Source of the DNA: Nitrospirota bacterium
Lineage (GTDB): Bacteria; Nitrospinota_A; UBA7883; JACRGQ01
DNA: 64,000 nucleotides
Direction of reading: 5' to 3'
Assembly (NCBI GenBank): GCA_024275955.1
Contig: JAJRYD010000036.1
Span: forward strand, 1 to 64,000
Each line of letters begins with the position of its first letter. Position 1 is the stretch's first letter. Below, piece by piece: positions 40,782 through 50,900 of the stretch. The notes beneath the pieces were generated by a model, which worked only from the letters and a program-made list of their open reading frames with translations, did no database searches and had not been told where the DNA came from. Position numbers and translations under genes: made by a program.

Positions 40782-41129
40782 TTAACTTATAGCTTTATCA
40801 AAACCTGCAATCGCGAGTTCATCGCGGCTTCGTGTAGATTTAGGCAAAGTCTTATAGCTACCGCCTAAAAGCCTGTTGAACGAAAGGCTTACTAGCACGT
40901 CGTAGTTTCCCGGGACTATTACGACAGCGGTATTCTCTTCGATGAACCTCTCCCAGGGAGCTGTTATCGAATCGTAGCCGGTAGCCGTTTTGGCAAGAAA
41001 GTTTTCCCACCCAGCGTCAATCGCCTCTACCTGCACCTTTACAGGTGCTAGCACCGCCACAGCATTTTGGGCAGTGAAGATTGTTCCTACTATTGCCGCT
41101 ATTGCAAATATTTTTGTTAAATTTTTCAT
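40782..41129 (-). CDS. Small secreted protein, unknown function
   Basis: The 115-residue product has a clear Sec signal peptide (MKNLTKIFAIAAIVGTIFTAQNAVA region, cleavage near residue 25 after AVA). The mature part has TGYDSITAPWERFIEEN and VIVPGNYDVLVSLSFNRLLGG. No cysteine or known domain is seen. A strong AGGAG precedes the ATG, an intrinsic terminator follows, and the sigma-54 activator gene lies upstream on the same strand, so it looks like a separately controlled, well-expressed gene. Its function is not recognised. Confidence 0.7.
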   Translation of the reverse strand: MKNLTKIFAIAAIVGTIFTAQNAVAVLAPVKVQVEAIDAGWENFLAKTATGYDSITAPWERFIEENTAVVIVPGNYDVLVSLSFNRLLGGSYKTLPKSTRSRDELAIAGFDKAIS

Positions 41130-41191
41130 TATCGTTCTCCTTTCAATCTAATAATAGTTGCTAGAATCTTTCTATTTGTTGACTATACAGG

Positions 41192-41206
41192 TCAAGTTTT
41201 ATGCCA
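41192..41206 (-). promoter_or_regulatory. Candidate sigma-54 promoter for the small secreted protein gene
   Basis: The minus strand reads TTGGCATAAAACTTGAC, close to the -24/-12 consensus TTGGCACGNNNNTTGC but with A in place of the conserved C of the -12 GC. The predicted start is about 50 bases before the ATG. An imperfect palindrome around TATGCATCGTTAG...CGCTAAATGCAT (about 41307-41348) lies about 110 bases further upstream, where an activator would bind. The neighbouring gene encodes such an activator. The -12 mismatch keeps confidence low. Confidence 0.35.
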
Positions 41207-41418
41207 AAACTGCTATTATTGTAATATGCTGAAAAGATGAGAGATACTTAGCTAGAGGTAGCTGTGCAAATAAAACTGAGTAAATTTTGCAACTTAATGT
41301 TGTGCTGTATGCATCGTTAGGTGCAACAAATGCAACGCTAAATGCATCATGCCCGACTAATTTGCTATGGAGTGTGGCCAGCTTTGTGAGCTACTTTTTT
41401 AGGCTGTCGGCAGGTTGG

Positions 41419-42771
41419 CTATATCTGCATCTCTTTCATTTTGCGCCAGAGAGTTGTGCGGTCTATTCCGAGTATTTTGGCCGCTTTAGTTTTTTGGCCA
41501 CCTGTTTGTCTTAATGCCTCGGCTATTTTCTCCCGCTCATCGGAGGTTTCCAAATATATGGCAGGGCTGTCGTGATGGTTTTTGTATGCCATAAGCGGTT
41601 TTTCCGTAATCTCTTCCGGCAGATGCTCCGGCAGTATCGGCCCTTCATCACATAGCACGAATGCTTGGGCGATAGCATTTTCAAGTTCTCTCACGTTTCC
41701 AGGCCAGCGGTGCTTTACAAGGAGCTTCATCGCCATGTCGGTTATTCCGCTTATCGGCTTTTCTGTTATTGCCAGTTGCCGTTCTATGAAATGGTTGGCA
41801 AGCGGCGGTATATCGTCCACCCGTTCCCTGAGCGGGAGTATCCGCATTCTTACAACCTTTACACGGTAATAAAGATCCTCACGGAACGACCCTTCTTTAA
41901 CCATCTCGGCTAACGACCTGTTTGTGGCGGTGATTACCCGTATGTCAACTTTTCGCTGTTTGGTGTCGCCTACAGCCTCTATTGTTTTATCCTGCAGAAC
42001 CGTAAGAAGTTTTACCTGTGTAGCATGCGATATTTCTCCAATCTCATCGAGAAATATGGTGCCGCCTCTTGCAAGCTCGAAACGGCCTATACGGTCTTTC
42101 ATCGCTCCTGTAAAAGCGCCTTTAACATGGCCGAACAGTTCCGATTCAAGCAGGTTTTCCGAAAGCGCCGCACAGTTTACTTTTACGAAAGGGGCATCTT
42201 TGCGTTTTGATTTTTTATGTATCGCTTCCGCCACAAGCCCTTTACCTACGCCCGATTCCCCTTCAAGAAGTACAGCCGCGTTAGAGTCGGCCACTTTGTC
42301 TATCATGGTGTACATCTCGATCATCTGTTTGCTCTTGCCTATAAGACGGTGATAGGCATATTGCGATTTCAATATCTGCTGAAGCCTTTGCCTTGCGGAG
42401 ATGTCGTGAAGTATTGCCACCACTCCGCCTTGCTTCTCATTTTCGTCGTAGAGTATCGACGTGGAGAGTATTATTGTTTTTTCGTCGCCAGCGTAATCGG
42501 TGAACTTCATGGAGTAATCTTTTATCGGTTCCTGTTTTTTTACCGTCTCTAGCAGTAGGTCTTTTATGTCGGCAAGCATCTCGTTGCAGAAACAGTATTT
42601 GCCTATTACATGTCCCTTTTTTCGGCCAAAAAACCTTTCGGCCGCTTCGTTCATGCTTACAATCTTAAGATCGTTATTGAGCGATATTATTCCGTCATGG
42701 ACAGAGTTGAATACAGCTTCGAGATTTTTTTTAAGCCTTAGGCAGGAATCTATTTTTTTGGCTCTTTCCAT
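41419..42771 (-). CDS. PAS-containing sigma-54-dependent transcriptional activator
   Basis: The 450-residue regulator has an N-terminal PAS domain (about 15-125, [30 protein letters not shown]), an AAA+ domain (about 140-375) with Walker [16 protein letters not shown], the sigma-54 contact loop GAFTGA and Walker [13 protein letters not shown], and a C-terminal Fis-type helix-turn-helix ([29 protein letters not shown]). It should drive sigma-54 promoters in response to a small-molecule or redox signal sensed by PAS (a cysteine is in YCFCNEML). No partner kinase is adjacent. A plausible target is the small secreted protein gene just downstream. Confidence 0.93.
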   Translation of the reverse strand: MERAKKIDSCLRLKKNLEAVFNSVHDGIISLNNDLKIVSMNEAAERFFGRKKGHVIGKYCFCNEMLADIKDLLLETVKKQEPIKDYSMKFTDYAGDEKTIILSTSILYDENEKQGGVVAILHDISARQRLQQILKSQYAYHRLIGKSKQMIEMYTMIDKVADSNAAVLLEGESGVGKGLVAEAIHKKSKRKDAPFVKVNCAALSENLLESELFGHVKGAFTGAMKDRIGRFELARGGTIFLDEIGEISHATQVKLLTVLQDKTIEAVGDTKQRKVDIRVITATNRSLAEMVKEGSFREDLYYRVKVVRMRILPLRERVDDIPPLANHFIERQLAITEKPISGITDMAMKLLVKHRWPGNVRELENAIAQAFVLCDEGPILPEHLPEEITEKPLMAYKNHHDSPAIYLETSDEREKIAEALRQTGGQKTKAAKILGIDRTTLWRKMKEMQI

Positions 42772-42836
42772 ACGACGATTCTATCATGCTAGCCGGCAGG
42801 GGAGGGTATGACAAAGAGCAATGTTTGTCAGATGTA

Positions 42837-42966
42837 GGGACTGTTTCCAAAAGAGTTTTTTGAGCATTTGAAGGAAAAGTTTATTTTCTAACTTCTTCTA
42901 AAATAGAGCGGCTAGAGGTTGGCAATTTGCGGCAAAACCAAGATTGTGTTATTCCGCGACAGCCCC
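42837..42966 (+). mobile_element. 130-bp MITE-like element, copy E with 5-bp target duplication
   Basis: It begins GGGACTGTTTCCAAAAGAG and ends CGCGACAGCCCC. The pentamer ATGTA at 42832-42836 recurs at 42967-42971. It lies between the sigma-54 activator start and the groEL terminator. Confidence 0.88.
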
Positions 42967-42971
42967 ATGTA

Positions 42972-43005
42972 AGAAAGCCCCGGCAGTTTTTACGCTACCG
43001 GGGCC
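42972..43005 (-). terminator. Intrinsic terminator after groEL
   Basis: The minus strand folds GGCCCCGGTAG with CTGCCGGGGCT around a seven-base loop and is followed by TTTCTT. It starts about 25 bases after the groEL stop. Confidence 0.75.
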
Positions 43006-43030
43006 TTTAAGAACTATTAGTGGGTGATGG

Positions 43031-44692
43031 CTACATCATGCCGGGCATACCGCCCATGCCGCCCATTCCACCCATGCCGCCCATATCCGGCATACCGCCG
43101 CCTGCCGGTTTTTCTTCCGGTGCTTCGGTTATTATTACTTCGGTGGTAAGCATAAGGCCTGCCACGCTTGCCGCGTTCTGTATGGCGGAGCGTGTTACCT
43201 TCGCAGGGTCGATGATGCCGGCTTTCACCATATCGACAGACTTTTCAGCCTGCGCGTCAAAGCCGTTATCGCCTTTTTGCTTTTTCACTTCGTTGATTAT
43301 TACAGAGCCTTCAAGCCCAGCATTCTCGACTATCTGGCGCAAAGGCTCTTCTAAAGCTCTTGCTATGATGGCAACGCCGACTTCCTGATCGTGGTTGTCG
43401 CATTCTACTTTTTTAAGGGAATCAATACAGCGGACAAGAGTTACGCCGCCGCCAGCGACTATACCTTCTTCGACAGCTGCGCGGGTAGCATGAAGGGCGT
43501 CTTCTACTCTGGCTTTCTTTTCCTTCATTTCGATTTCGGTAGCGGCGCCTACATTAATAACCGCGACACCGCCTACAAGCTTGGCGAGCCTTTCCTGAAG
43601 CTTTTCGCGGTCGTAGTCGGAGCTGGTCTCTTCTACCTGCGTGCGAATCTGCTTTACTCTTGCCTGTATATCTTTGCCAGTGCCTTTGCCTTCGATAATC
43701 GTGCTGTTATCTTTGTCTATAACGACACGCTTGGCGGTACCGAGGTCGGCGATTTCGACATTCTCAAGCTTTAGGCCGATATCTTCGGATATTGTTTTTC
43801 CGCCGGTGAGGACTGCTATGTCGTTGAGCATTTCTTTTCTGCGGTCGCCAAAGCCCGGAGCTTTAACAGCTGAAACATTGATGGTGCCTCTAAGCTTGTT
43901 TACAACAAGAGTGGCAAGAGCTTCGCCTTCGATATCTTCGGCTATGATAAGAAGCGGTTTGCTCATCTTCGCGATTTTTTCGAGAAGCGGAAGCATATCT
44001 TTCATGTTGGAAATCTTTTTCTCGTAAATGAGGATTAGCGGGCTGTCCATCACGCATTCCATCCTGTCTGCATTGGTAACGAAATACGGCGAGAGGTAGC
44101 CTCTGTCGAACTGCATACCTTCCACAACGTCGAGCGATGTATCCATGCTTTTGGCCTCTTCAACGGTTATAACGCCGTCTTTGCCGACCTTTTCCATAGC
44201 TTCGGAAATAAGCACTCCGATGGTGGCATCGCTGTTGGCGGAGATTGTTCCTACCTGAGCTATCTCTTTTGGCTCTTTGGTAGGCTTGGCAACTCTTTTG
44301 ATTCTAGCAACTACCGCTTCAACAGCTCTGTCTATCCCGCGCTTTACATCCATAGGGTTCGCGCCAGCAGATATGTTTTTAACACCTTCTCTAAGTATTG
44401 CCTGTGCAAGCACTGTAGCAGTGGTTGTGCCGTCGCCTGCCACGTCGGAAGTTTTGCTCGCTACTTCGTTTATCATCTGAGCGCCCATGTTTTCGTATGG
44501 GTCGGACAGCTCTATCTCTTTGGCAACGGTTACGCCGTCTTTGGTTACGAGCGGCGAGCCGAATTTTTTGTCAATAATAACGTTTCTACCTTTAGGTCCA
44601 AGCGTAGCTTTGACGGCGTTTGCCATCTGGTTTACTCCGCTGAGAATTTTGGCCCTTGCGGCCTCGTCAAAGAGCATCTGTTTACCGGCCAT
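43031..44692 (-). CDS. groEL: Chaperonin GroEL (60 kDa)
   Basis: The 553-residue protein forms the tetradecameric folding chamber. It begins [22 protein letters not shown] and shows the ATP site [10 protein letters not shown]-type ([18 protein letters not shown]), [12 protein letters not shown] and the C-terminal GGM repeat tail ([12 protein letters not shown]...). Length is standard. It follows groES after a 41-base gap, and the pair is controlled by a CIRCE site upstream of groES. Only this groEL is visible in the window. Confidence 0.98.
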   Translation of the reverse strand: MAGKQMLFDEAARAKILSGVNQMANAVKATLGPKGRNVIIDKKFGSPLVTKDGVTVAKEIELSDPYENMGAQMINEVASKTSDVAGDGTTTATVLAQAILREGVKNISAGANPMDVKRGIDRAVEAVVARIKRVAKPTKEPKEIAQVGTISANSDATIGVLISEAMEKVGKDGVITVEEAKSMDTSLDVVEGMQFDRGYLSPYFVTNADRMECVMDSPLILIYEKKISNMKDMLPLLEKIAKMSKPLLIIAEDIEGEALATLVVNKLRGTINVSAVKAPGFGDRRKEMLNDIAVLTGGKTISEDIGLKLENVEIADLGTAKRVVIDKDNSTIIEGKGTGKDIQARVKQIRTQVEETSSDYDREKLQERLAKLVGGVAVINVGAATEIEMKEKKARVEDALHATRAAVEEGIVAGGGVTLVRCIDSLKKVECDNHDQEVGVAIIARALEEPLRQIVENAGLEGSVIINEVKKQKGDNGFDAQAEKSVDMVKAGIIDPAKVTRSAIQNAASVAGLMLTTEVIITEAPEEKPAGGGMPDMGGMGGMGGMGGMPGMM

Positions 44693-44733
44693 TTAAAGCG
44701 TCTCCTTTAATTTTTAAGAATTTTTTTATAAAT

Positions 44734-45027
44734 CTATCCAGTGATTCCAAGAATGTCGTCTTCCCTGAGAAGGAGGTACTCTTCTCCGTCGAACTTGAGC
44801 TCCGTGCCGGAATACTTACCGTAGATTATCTTGTCGCTCACTTTTACGTTCATTTTAGCTATACTGCCGTCGTCTCTGGTTTTGCCAGGTCCAACAGCTA
44901 CAACTTTGCCCTCGTGCGGCTTCTCTTTGGCCGAATCTGGAATGATTATTCCGTTGCTCGATACTTCCTCGGCCTCCAAAGGCTTGACGAGTACCCTGTC
45001 GCCTAACGGTTTTATCTTGATCGCCAT
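44734..45027 (-). CDS. groES: Co-chaperonin GroES (10 kDa)
   Basis: The 97-residue protein starts [37 protein letters not shown] and has the mobile-loop region and the [10 protein letters not shown] motif, ending [14 protein letters not shown]. It caps GroEL during the folding cycle. It is the first gene of the groESL operon; a CIRCE element and a promoter lie 130-190 bases upstream. Confidence 0.98.
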   Translation of the reverse strand: MAIKIKPLGDRVLVKPLEAEEVSSNGIIIPDSAKEKPHEGKVVAVGPGKTRDDGSIAKMNVKVSDKIIYGKYSGTELKFDGEEYLLLREDDILGITG

Positions 45028-45158
45028 TAACTCTCCTCCAAAAAATTTGTCTCTAAATCTGAGAGGGATTTACCCCCTCCCTTATCCAAAATAAAGGCTT
45101 GGCTAACTTAAAGCGTGAGCCTGCCAAACCTTTTTAAAAACCAGCACCAAGCTAGTTG

Positions 45159-45185
45159 TTAGCACTCTGGTACGACGAGTGCTAG
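45159..45185 (-). promoter_or_regulatory. CIRCE operator of the groESL operon
   Basis: TTAGCACTC, nine bases, GAGTGCTAG is a one-mismatch copy of the CIRCE inverted repeat bound by the heat-shock repressor HrcA. It lies just downstream of the promoter boxes and 130 bases before groES. The hrcA gene is outside the window. Confidence 0.96.
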
Positions 45186-45189
45186 AAAG

Positions 45190-45217
45190 TAAATATAACC
45201 GATTTTTGGTAAGTCAA
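45190..45217 (-). promoter_or_regulatory. groESL promoter
   Basis: On the minus strand TTGACT (45217-45212) and TATTTA (45195-45190) are separated by 16 bases and lie directly upstream of the CIRCE operator, as expected for an HrcA-controlled vegetative promoter. Confidence 0.65.
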
Positions 45218-45371
45218 GCTATCTATAAAAAAAAACTGCTTTTTATACAGTTTAGATAATTAAGGCCGGCCTGCTCTTTTGGGTGGCGACGCTAAAGTGT
45301 GACAGTCATCGGCCTGTCTTTAGAAGGCGGTGTAGCATTTTGCCGCTATCGCCGCAGATATTGGAAGCAGG

Positions 45372-45740
45372 TTATTCCATCGCTTTTTGGCGGATGATTT
45401 CCATAGGGTCTATAACGTCTGTAACCCTTATGCCGAACCGCTCGTTGACAACGACAACCTCTCCACGCGCTATAAGAAGCCCGTTGATGAAGATTTCCAT
45501 AGGCTCGCCGACAAGCTTTTAAAGCTCTATGACGTTACCGTCTTGGAGTTTTAGAATCTCTCTTATGCTTGTTTTTGCCCGTCCAAGCTCAGCGTTTAGG
45601 TTTAACGGTATATCTAGGTATTCGTGTAGCTCATCTTGTATTTTCTGGAGAGCCTGTTTTTCTTCGTCGCTTTTCTCGACAATCTGGGTAACTTCGGATT
45701 CTTCATCCTCATCAGGGTTATTATCGAATTCGTCTGCCAT
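45372..45740 (-). pseudogene. fliN: Flagellar switch protein FliN, interrupted by in-frame TAA
   Basis: Reading from ATG 45740, 73 codons give an acidic N-terminus and the first half of the SpoA domain (LDIPLNLNAELGRAKTSIREILKLQDGNVIEL). TAA at 45521-45519 then stops it. In the same frame the second half continues without any gap: KLVGEPMEIFINGLLIARG, then EVVVVNERFGIRVTDVIDP, to a natural stop at 45372. Intact FliN proteins have Asp or similar at the stop position (ELDKLxGEP). All else looks functional, so the break is a single-codon change, a sequencing error or a recoded stop. FliN forms the cytoplasmic C-ring of the flagellar motor. It starts directly after the DUF1844 stop codon. Confidence 0.85.
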
Positions 45741-46202
45741 TTACCCTTTCTTCACCTCTTCTACATATTTCATTCTCAGCTCGTATAGTGCCGATTCTAA
45801 GAGAGATTTCTCTTCCCCTGTAAGGTTCCCTTCTGTCTTTTCGTGCAGTATAGCCAAAATGTCAATAGACTGCTTGGCCAGCTTAAGGTTTCTCGGCAGA
45901 TGCCCTGATACAGGGTCTTGATATCCTCCAAAGTTTATCGCCGCGGAAGAGCTGAGAGAAAGTATGAATGTCGAGAAATTTAGTGGAGGGGCAGGTTTTT
46001 TTTCGCTGTCTGAGGGTTGGGGAGATTTGTTTTCCAGCGACTTTTTTTCGGTTTCCGCAGACGCAGGATTGTCTGAATCGGGAGAGAGGGCGTTATCAAT
46101 ATTAGCCATCATTTCCTCTACAGATTTAGGTTCTTCTGAACCTCCCTGACTGCTTGAGCTTCTTTTGTCGCGGACAGTAAAAGATTTGTCTTTTTCAGCC
46201 AT
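45741..46202 (-). CDS. DUF1844 protein
   Basis: The 153-residue protein has a polar, Ser/Glu-rich, probably disordered N-terminal 75 residues. The compact DUF1844 domain follows: LNFSTFILSLSSSAAINFGGYQDPVSGHLPRNLKLAKQSIDILAILHEKTEGNL and a final helix LESALYELRMKYVEE. The family is a helical module of unknown function common in deltaproteobacteria and relatives. Its stop codon abuts the fliN start, and rpoZ lies 10 bases upstream, so all three should be co-transcribed. Confidence 0.88.
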   Translation of the reverse strand: MAEKDKSFTVRDKRSSSSQGGSEEPKSVEEMMANIDNALSPDSDNPASAETEKKSLENKSPQPSDSEKKPAPPLNFSTFILSLSSSAAINFGGYQDPVSGHLPRNLKLAKQSIDILAILHEKTEGNLTGEEKSLLESALYELRMKYVEEVKKG

Positions 46203-46212
46203 GCCCCGTATC

Positions 46213-46446
46213 TTACAGGTTTTCGTTGGATAAAGTAAGGGTTTGAGCGTTTCCTTGCTGTTTAACTTCTATTTTCTGCTCCACGATCTCTTTTAGTGCT
46301 ATATCGAAAAGGGAGAGGTTTTCAGGGTTTACAAGCGGCTCAACCCCGCCCTGTAGCTGGCGTATTCTCATCGCCATAGCGTTTACCAGCATATAATGCT
46401 CGGGGATAACCTCTAAAGCTTCGCTGTACAATTCCATATCGAACAT
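46213..46446 (-). CDS. rpoZ: RNA polymerase omega subunit
   Basis: The 77-residue product matches omega in length and sequence: YMLVNAMAMRIRQLQGGVEPLVNPENLSLFDIALKEIVEQKIEV aligns with the family RFxLVxxAAKRARQL, EPLV and ALREIxEGKI pattern. Omega assists assembly of the beta-prime subunit and contributes to ppGpp sensitivity. An AGGAG ribosome site precedes the ATG. It usually sits beside gmk or spoT; here it lies between a DksA-type gene and DUF1844-fliN. Confidence 0.85.
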   Translation of the reverse strand: MFDMELYSEALEVIPEHYMLVNAMAMRIRQLQGGVEPLVNPENLSLFDIALKEIVEQKIEVKQQGNAQTLTLSNENL

Positions 46447-46468
46447 ATCTTTCTCCTAACCTTAGTTG

Positions 46469-46861
46469 TTACTCAATATTATCAAATTTCATCGAAACAG
46501 AAGATGTCGAGTCACCTTCGGATTTTTCCATCTCCTCTTGGCACTCTAAGCAGTATTTCACAAAAGGCCTAGCTTTAAGCCTTTTTGTTTCAATTATCTC
46601 TTCGCAACTTTCGCAAGCGCCATACATGCCGGAGTGCATCTTGCCCAAAGCTTCATCTATCAGCTTGATTTCGTTGGTATGACGAAGCCTCATAGCGATG
46701 CTTCTTTCCTGTTCGGTATTCCTCTCGGCAATATCGAGCGCATCTCCATGGGCCAGTTCGGCGTGGGTCATATCTTCTAGGCTGGTGGTAGATTGGTTGG
46801 AAATCAGCTCGCCTTTCCTTTCCAGCATCGTCTTCATCAGCGTTTCATACTTTTTTTTCAA
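46469..46861 (-). CDS. DksA/TraR-type zinc-finger regulator
   Basis: The 130-residue protein has the DksA layout: a helical coiled coil with the tip motif GDALDIAERN, matching DxxDxA, and a C-terminal zinc finger CESCEEIIETKRLKARPFVKYCLEC. Such proteins insert into the RNA polymerase secondary channel and, with ppGpp, adjust stress and ribosomal promoters. The start appears to be TTG at 46861 (KKKYETLMKTM follows); an ATG eight codons later is an alternative. It precedes rpoZ by 22 bases on the same strand. Confidence 0.9.
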   Translation of the reverse strand: MKKKYETLMKTMLERKGELISNQSTTSLEDMTHAELAHGDALDIAERNTEQERSIAMRLRHTNEIKLIDEALGKMHSGMYGACESCEEIIETKRLKARPFVKYCLECQEEMEKSEGDSTSSVSMKFDNIE

Positions 46862-47115
46862 TGGTCTGTAAGCTCTCCAAAGTAAGAAAATATCGGTTAT
46901 AAACCTAGTTTTTACTACGCCTGCAATATGCGCAAGCCCGCTATCCTAGCATACGGTTTTTGAAAAAATCAACATGATAGAGACAGTTTTTTTTAAAAAA
47001 TATGACCACAAGCTACGGCATACAGCAACTATATGTTTTTAAATGAATTATGCTTCATGGAAAAGGCAAAGTTTTTGTCAAATTGCTTCAATCTGCCTTA
47101 CAGTCGAAACTTTTT

Positions 47116-47148
47116 CTTCATGTCGGTATCTAACCTAATAACATGAAG
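47116..47148 (+). promoter_or_regulatory. Operator-like inverted repeat upstream of the RND operon
   Basis: CTTCATGT (47116-47123) and ACATGAAG (47141-47148) form a perfect 8-bp inverted repeat with a 17-base spacer, 47 bases before the adaptor gene start. This is the size and place of a dimeric repressor site, but no regulator gene is adjacent. The rest of the 46862-47195 gap shows nothing else convincing. Confidence 0.4.
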
Positions 47149-47195
47149 ATAGTAAAATTAACATTTCACCAGTCGTTTGTATGTGAGGGCTACCG

Positions 47196-47978
47196 ATGAA
47201 AAATAGAGCTTTTTTTCTTGTCTTGGTTTTGCTCGGTTCTTATCTGCAGGCTTTTGCCGCTCCTCCTGTGATGGAGGTAAAACGGCTTTCGACAGGTGTT
47301 GTAGTGCCGAACCGTTTGGTTATTTTGTCTGTAAAATTGATGGGACGTGTGGAAAGCATTACACGCGTGGAAGGGGAAAAAATCAAAAAAGGTGAACTTC
47401 TGCTTGCCATTGCCGACAGAGAGTATGTAGCAGATCTCAAATCGGCAGAGGCTTCGCTCGGGCTGGCGGAGGCCGACTATGCCTACAAGGCAAAAAAAGA
47501 GAGGCGGATCGAAAAACTCTTTAGAGAAAAATCGGTTTCCGAAGATGCTATAGATAGGGCGAGGCTCGGCGAGGCTGTGGCAGGTGAAAATGTAAAAAAG
47601 GCGAAGGCCGCTGTCGAAAGGGCGCGGGCTGTACTTCGTGAGTCGAGAATAATCGCCCCGTTTGACGCGGTGGTGGTGAACAAGAGCGTGGAGATAGGGC
47701 AGATGACCACGCCCGGCGTTCCGCTTTTTGTGCTTGAAGACCACTCAAGCCTAAAGTTTAAAACATCCGTAAAGGAAAAAGATATAACCCACATCAATGT
47801 GGGCGACAAGGTTAGGGTGAAGATAGATGCTATAGGCGACATTGAGCTTGCGGGAAAGGTTGCTAAAATTATTCCTTCGGGCGATACGAAGACCCACTCG
47901 TTCGCGGTGGAAGTTCTTTTGCCTCGTCACGAAAAACTTTATGTCGGCATGTTTGGGAAAGCTGAGTTTGAAAAATGA
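47196..47978 (+). CDS. RND efflux periplasmic adaptor (membrane-fusion protein)
   Basis: The 260-residue protein has a signal peptide (about 1-21, ending AFA), a lipoyl-like half (GRVESITRVEGEKIKKGELLLAIADREY), a short alpha-hairpin (about 80-150, rich in Lys/Glu/Ala), the second lipoyl half (ESRIIAPFDAVVVNKSVEIGQMTTPGVPLFVL) and a beta-barrel domain. It is shorter than AcrA (about 400) because the hairpin and C-terminal domain are reduced. It bridges the inner-membrane pump to an outer-membrane channel, which is not encoded here. The stop overlaps the pump start as ATGA. Confidence 0.92.
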   Translation: MKNRAFFLVLVLLGSYLQAFAAPPVMEVKRLSTGVVVPNRLVILSVKLMGRVESITRVEGEKIKKGELLLAIADREYVADLKSAEASLGLAEADYAYKAKKERRIEKLFREKSVSEDAIDRARLGEAVAGENVKKAKAAVERARAVLRESRIIAPFDAVVVNKSVEIGQMTTPGVPLFVLEDHSSLKFKTSVKEKDITHINVGDKVRVKIDAIGDIELAGKVAKIIPSGDTKTHSFAVEVLLPRHEKLYVGMFGKAEFEK

Positions 47979-50900
47979 AGCATCCAGTGCCAAAGCTCAA
48001 CCTTGCAGGGAGCGTGGCAAAATATTTTATCGACTCCAAGCTTACCATTTTGATAATAGTCGCCATTATGCTCTTTGGTTTTTTTGCGCTTCTCGCAACG
48101 CCCCGCGAGGAAAACCCGCAGATAACGGTTCCTGCCGCTAATGTTTTCGTGCAGTATCCCGGCGCTTCGGCAAAAGAAGTGGAAGAGCATATATCAAAAC
48201 CGCTTGAGGCGAAGCTGTGGGAAATTCCAAGAGTCGAAGAGGTTTACTCTGTTTCGCGAGATTCGTTTTCAATAGTCACCGTAAAATTTTACGTTGGAGA
48301 GAATAAGGAAGAGTCGCTGATAAAACTTTACGACAAGCTGATGTCTAATATGGATATAAAGCCTGCGGGAGCATCGGACCCGATAGTCAAGCCTATAGAT
48401 GTGGACGACGTGCCGCTTGTTGCCGTTACGCTTTATTCCGACAGCGCTGACTCTGTAGATATAAGAAAGACGGCAGACGACGTTTTGGACTTTTTGCGCA
48501 GAATTCCCGGTACCGCTAATCCCCATATCATAGGCGGACAGTCGAGGCAGGTAAACGTGGTGATGGACCCCGAAAAGCTCGCGGCATACTCGCTAAGCAC
48601 GGCAGAGATAGCGAGCCGGATACAGATGTCCAATGCTAACCTCCCTGTAGGCGATTTTGAACATGAAACGATAAAATATTTTGTCGAAACCGGCGACTTT
48701 TTGCGGACAGCGGAAGATGTGGGGAATGTTGTCGTATCTTCTGTTGATGGGCGCACGATACTCCTTAGCGATGTGGCGGAAGTAGAGGACGGTGCCGAGG
48801 AGGTTGTCCATACCACCCGTATCGGTTTTGGCAAGAGCCAGAAAAACAGCGGCAGGGAGTTCAGCGCGGTAACTGTTGCGATAGCCAAAAAACGCGGGCT
48901 AAACGCCGTCGATATAGCGGGCAAGATTCTTGAAAAGGTAGAAGAGCTTAAAAAGAATGTTATACCAGCAAACATTAAAGTGGCTATCACAAGGAACGAC
49001 GGCGCGAAGGCGGACCACGCGGTAAACGAACTTGTGTTTCATCTTGTAATATCAATCGTGATAGTGGTGGCGCTTCTTGCCTTTTCGCTTGGGAAGCGCG
49101 AGGCGGCGATTGTCGCTATAGCTATTCCGCTCACGCTGTTCCTTACGCTCGGCATCGGTATGCTGGTAGGGCAGACTATAAACAGGATTACGCTCTTCGC
49201 GCTGATACTCTCGCTAGGGCTTCTGGTTGACGACGCTATAGTAGTAGTCGAAAATATACATAGGCATTACGCGCGTAAGATGAAAGACAGATTTACATCT
49301 GCCGTCGCGGCGGTGCATGAAATAGGCTCGCCGACCATACTGGCCACACTCACGGTTGTGGTAGCTTTTGTGCCTCTTTCGTTTGTGAGCGGGATGATGG
49401 GGCCGTATATGGCTCCGATTCCGTTTAATGTTCCGGTAGCTATGCTTGTATCGCTGATGGTCGCGTTTATCGTTACGCCGTGGGCTTCCGCCAAGTTCCT
49501 CAAGACGGACGGGCATGCCGACATTGTTCCTATAGCCGAGACACCGCTTTTTAAAAACTATAAGAAGGTAGTAATGCCGTTTTTGCTTAGCTCCAAAAAA
49601 CGAAAGGTTCTTTACGCCTCTGCCGTTGCCGCCTTTTTATTTGCTCTGTCATTCGTGGCGTTTGGCTGGGTAGAGTTTAGGATGCTACCAAAGGCGAACA
49701 AAAACACTTTTCTGATAACCGTAGATATGCCGAGCGGCACAACGCTTGAGCGCACGGACCAGCTTGTAAAAGAGGTTGGGCTGTTTCTTCAAAATATTCC
49801 AGAGGTAAACGATTACGAAACGTTTACAGGTGTTTCATCGGTTATAGATTTTAACGGGCTGTTAAGAGGAAGCTTTTTTAGAAACAGGGAAGACCTTGCC
49901 GATATAAGGGTAAACCTTCTAGATAAGAAAGATAGAAAGAAAACCAGCACCGACCTTGTGGAAGAGCTGAGGCCTATCTTGCATAAAATGGCAGAGAAAT
50001 ACGGAGCTAACCTAAAACTAGTGGAAGACCCGCCCGGCCCGCCGGTGAGGTCTACTGTGCTTGCCGAGATTTACGGGCCGGACTACTCGGTTCAGCGGAA
50101 ACTGGCAGAAAAAGTGAGGAAAGTTTTCTCTGCCGCAAAAGGGGTCAGCGATATTGACGACTCCGTTTCCGGTTCGGTCAATAAGTACTATTTCCGTGTT
50201 GATAAGGAAAAGGCAACCTTGTCGAAAATATCTACTATGGATATCGTCAAAAACCTCCGTATAGGCATTGACGGCGCGGTAGTGAGTACTTTGCATGTTA
50301 CAGACGCCAAAACCCCCGTTGGTATTTCCCTTCGCTTTACCGAGGATTCTAGGTCTAAGCCGGAAGATATTAACAAGCTTTATATCAACAGCCCTACGGG
50401 CGAGGTTATACCTATATCGGAACTTGTCGAAATGGTTCCGGGACATCTTGAAAAGCCTATCTACCACAAAAATCTAGAGCCTGTCGTTTATGTCTACGGC
50501 GAGATGCACAAACGGCCGGTTACATACGCGGTTATCGACATGATGATAGATTTGCAAAAAGAACCTCTGCCGGAGGGGTACAAAATAGTTTGGGACGGTG
50601 AATGGGACCTCCAGTGGGATGTTATGTATGACCTCGGTCTTGCTATGGTTGTCGCCGTGGTTTTTATTTACCTTATACTTGTAGGGCGGTTCCAGTCGTT
50701 TGCTATACCGCTTGTGATAATGGGTTCCATACCGCTTTCGGTAATCGGCATTATGCCGGGCTTTGCCGCTGTCGGTGCCTACCTCTCGGCAACATCTATG
50801 ATAGGCATCATCGCGCTTGCCGGAATAGTTATCAGAAACTCAATAGTTCTGCTTGAATTTCTTATGGACAAAGAAAAGGAGCAGATGCCTATTAAAGAAG

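Noticed and set aside
41287-41514. Plus-strand 75-codon frame near the sigma-54 activator end
   Set aside because: It overlaps the 3' end of a firm gene on the other strand and the likely regulatory region, with no ribosome site.
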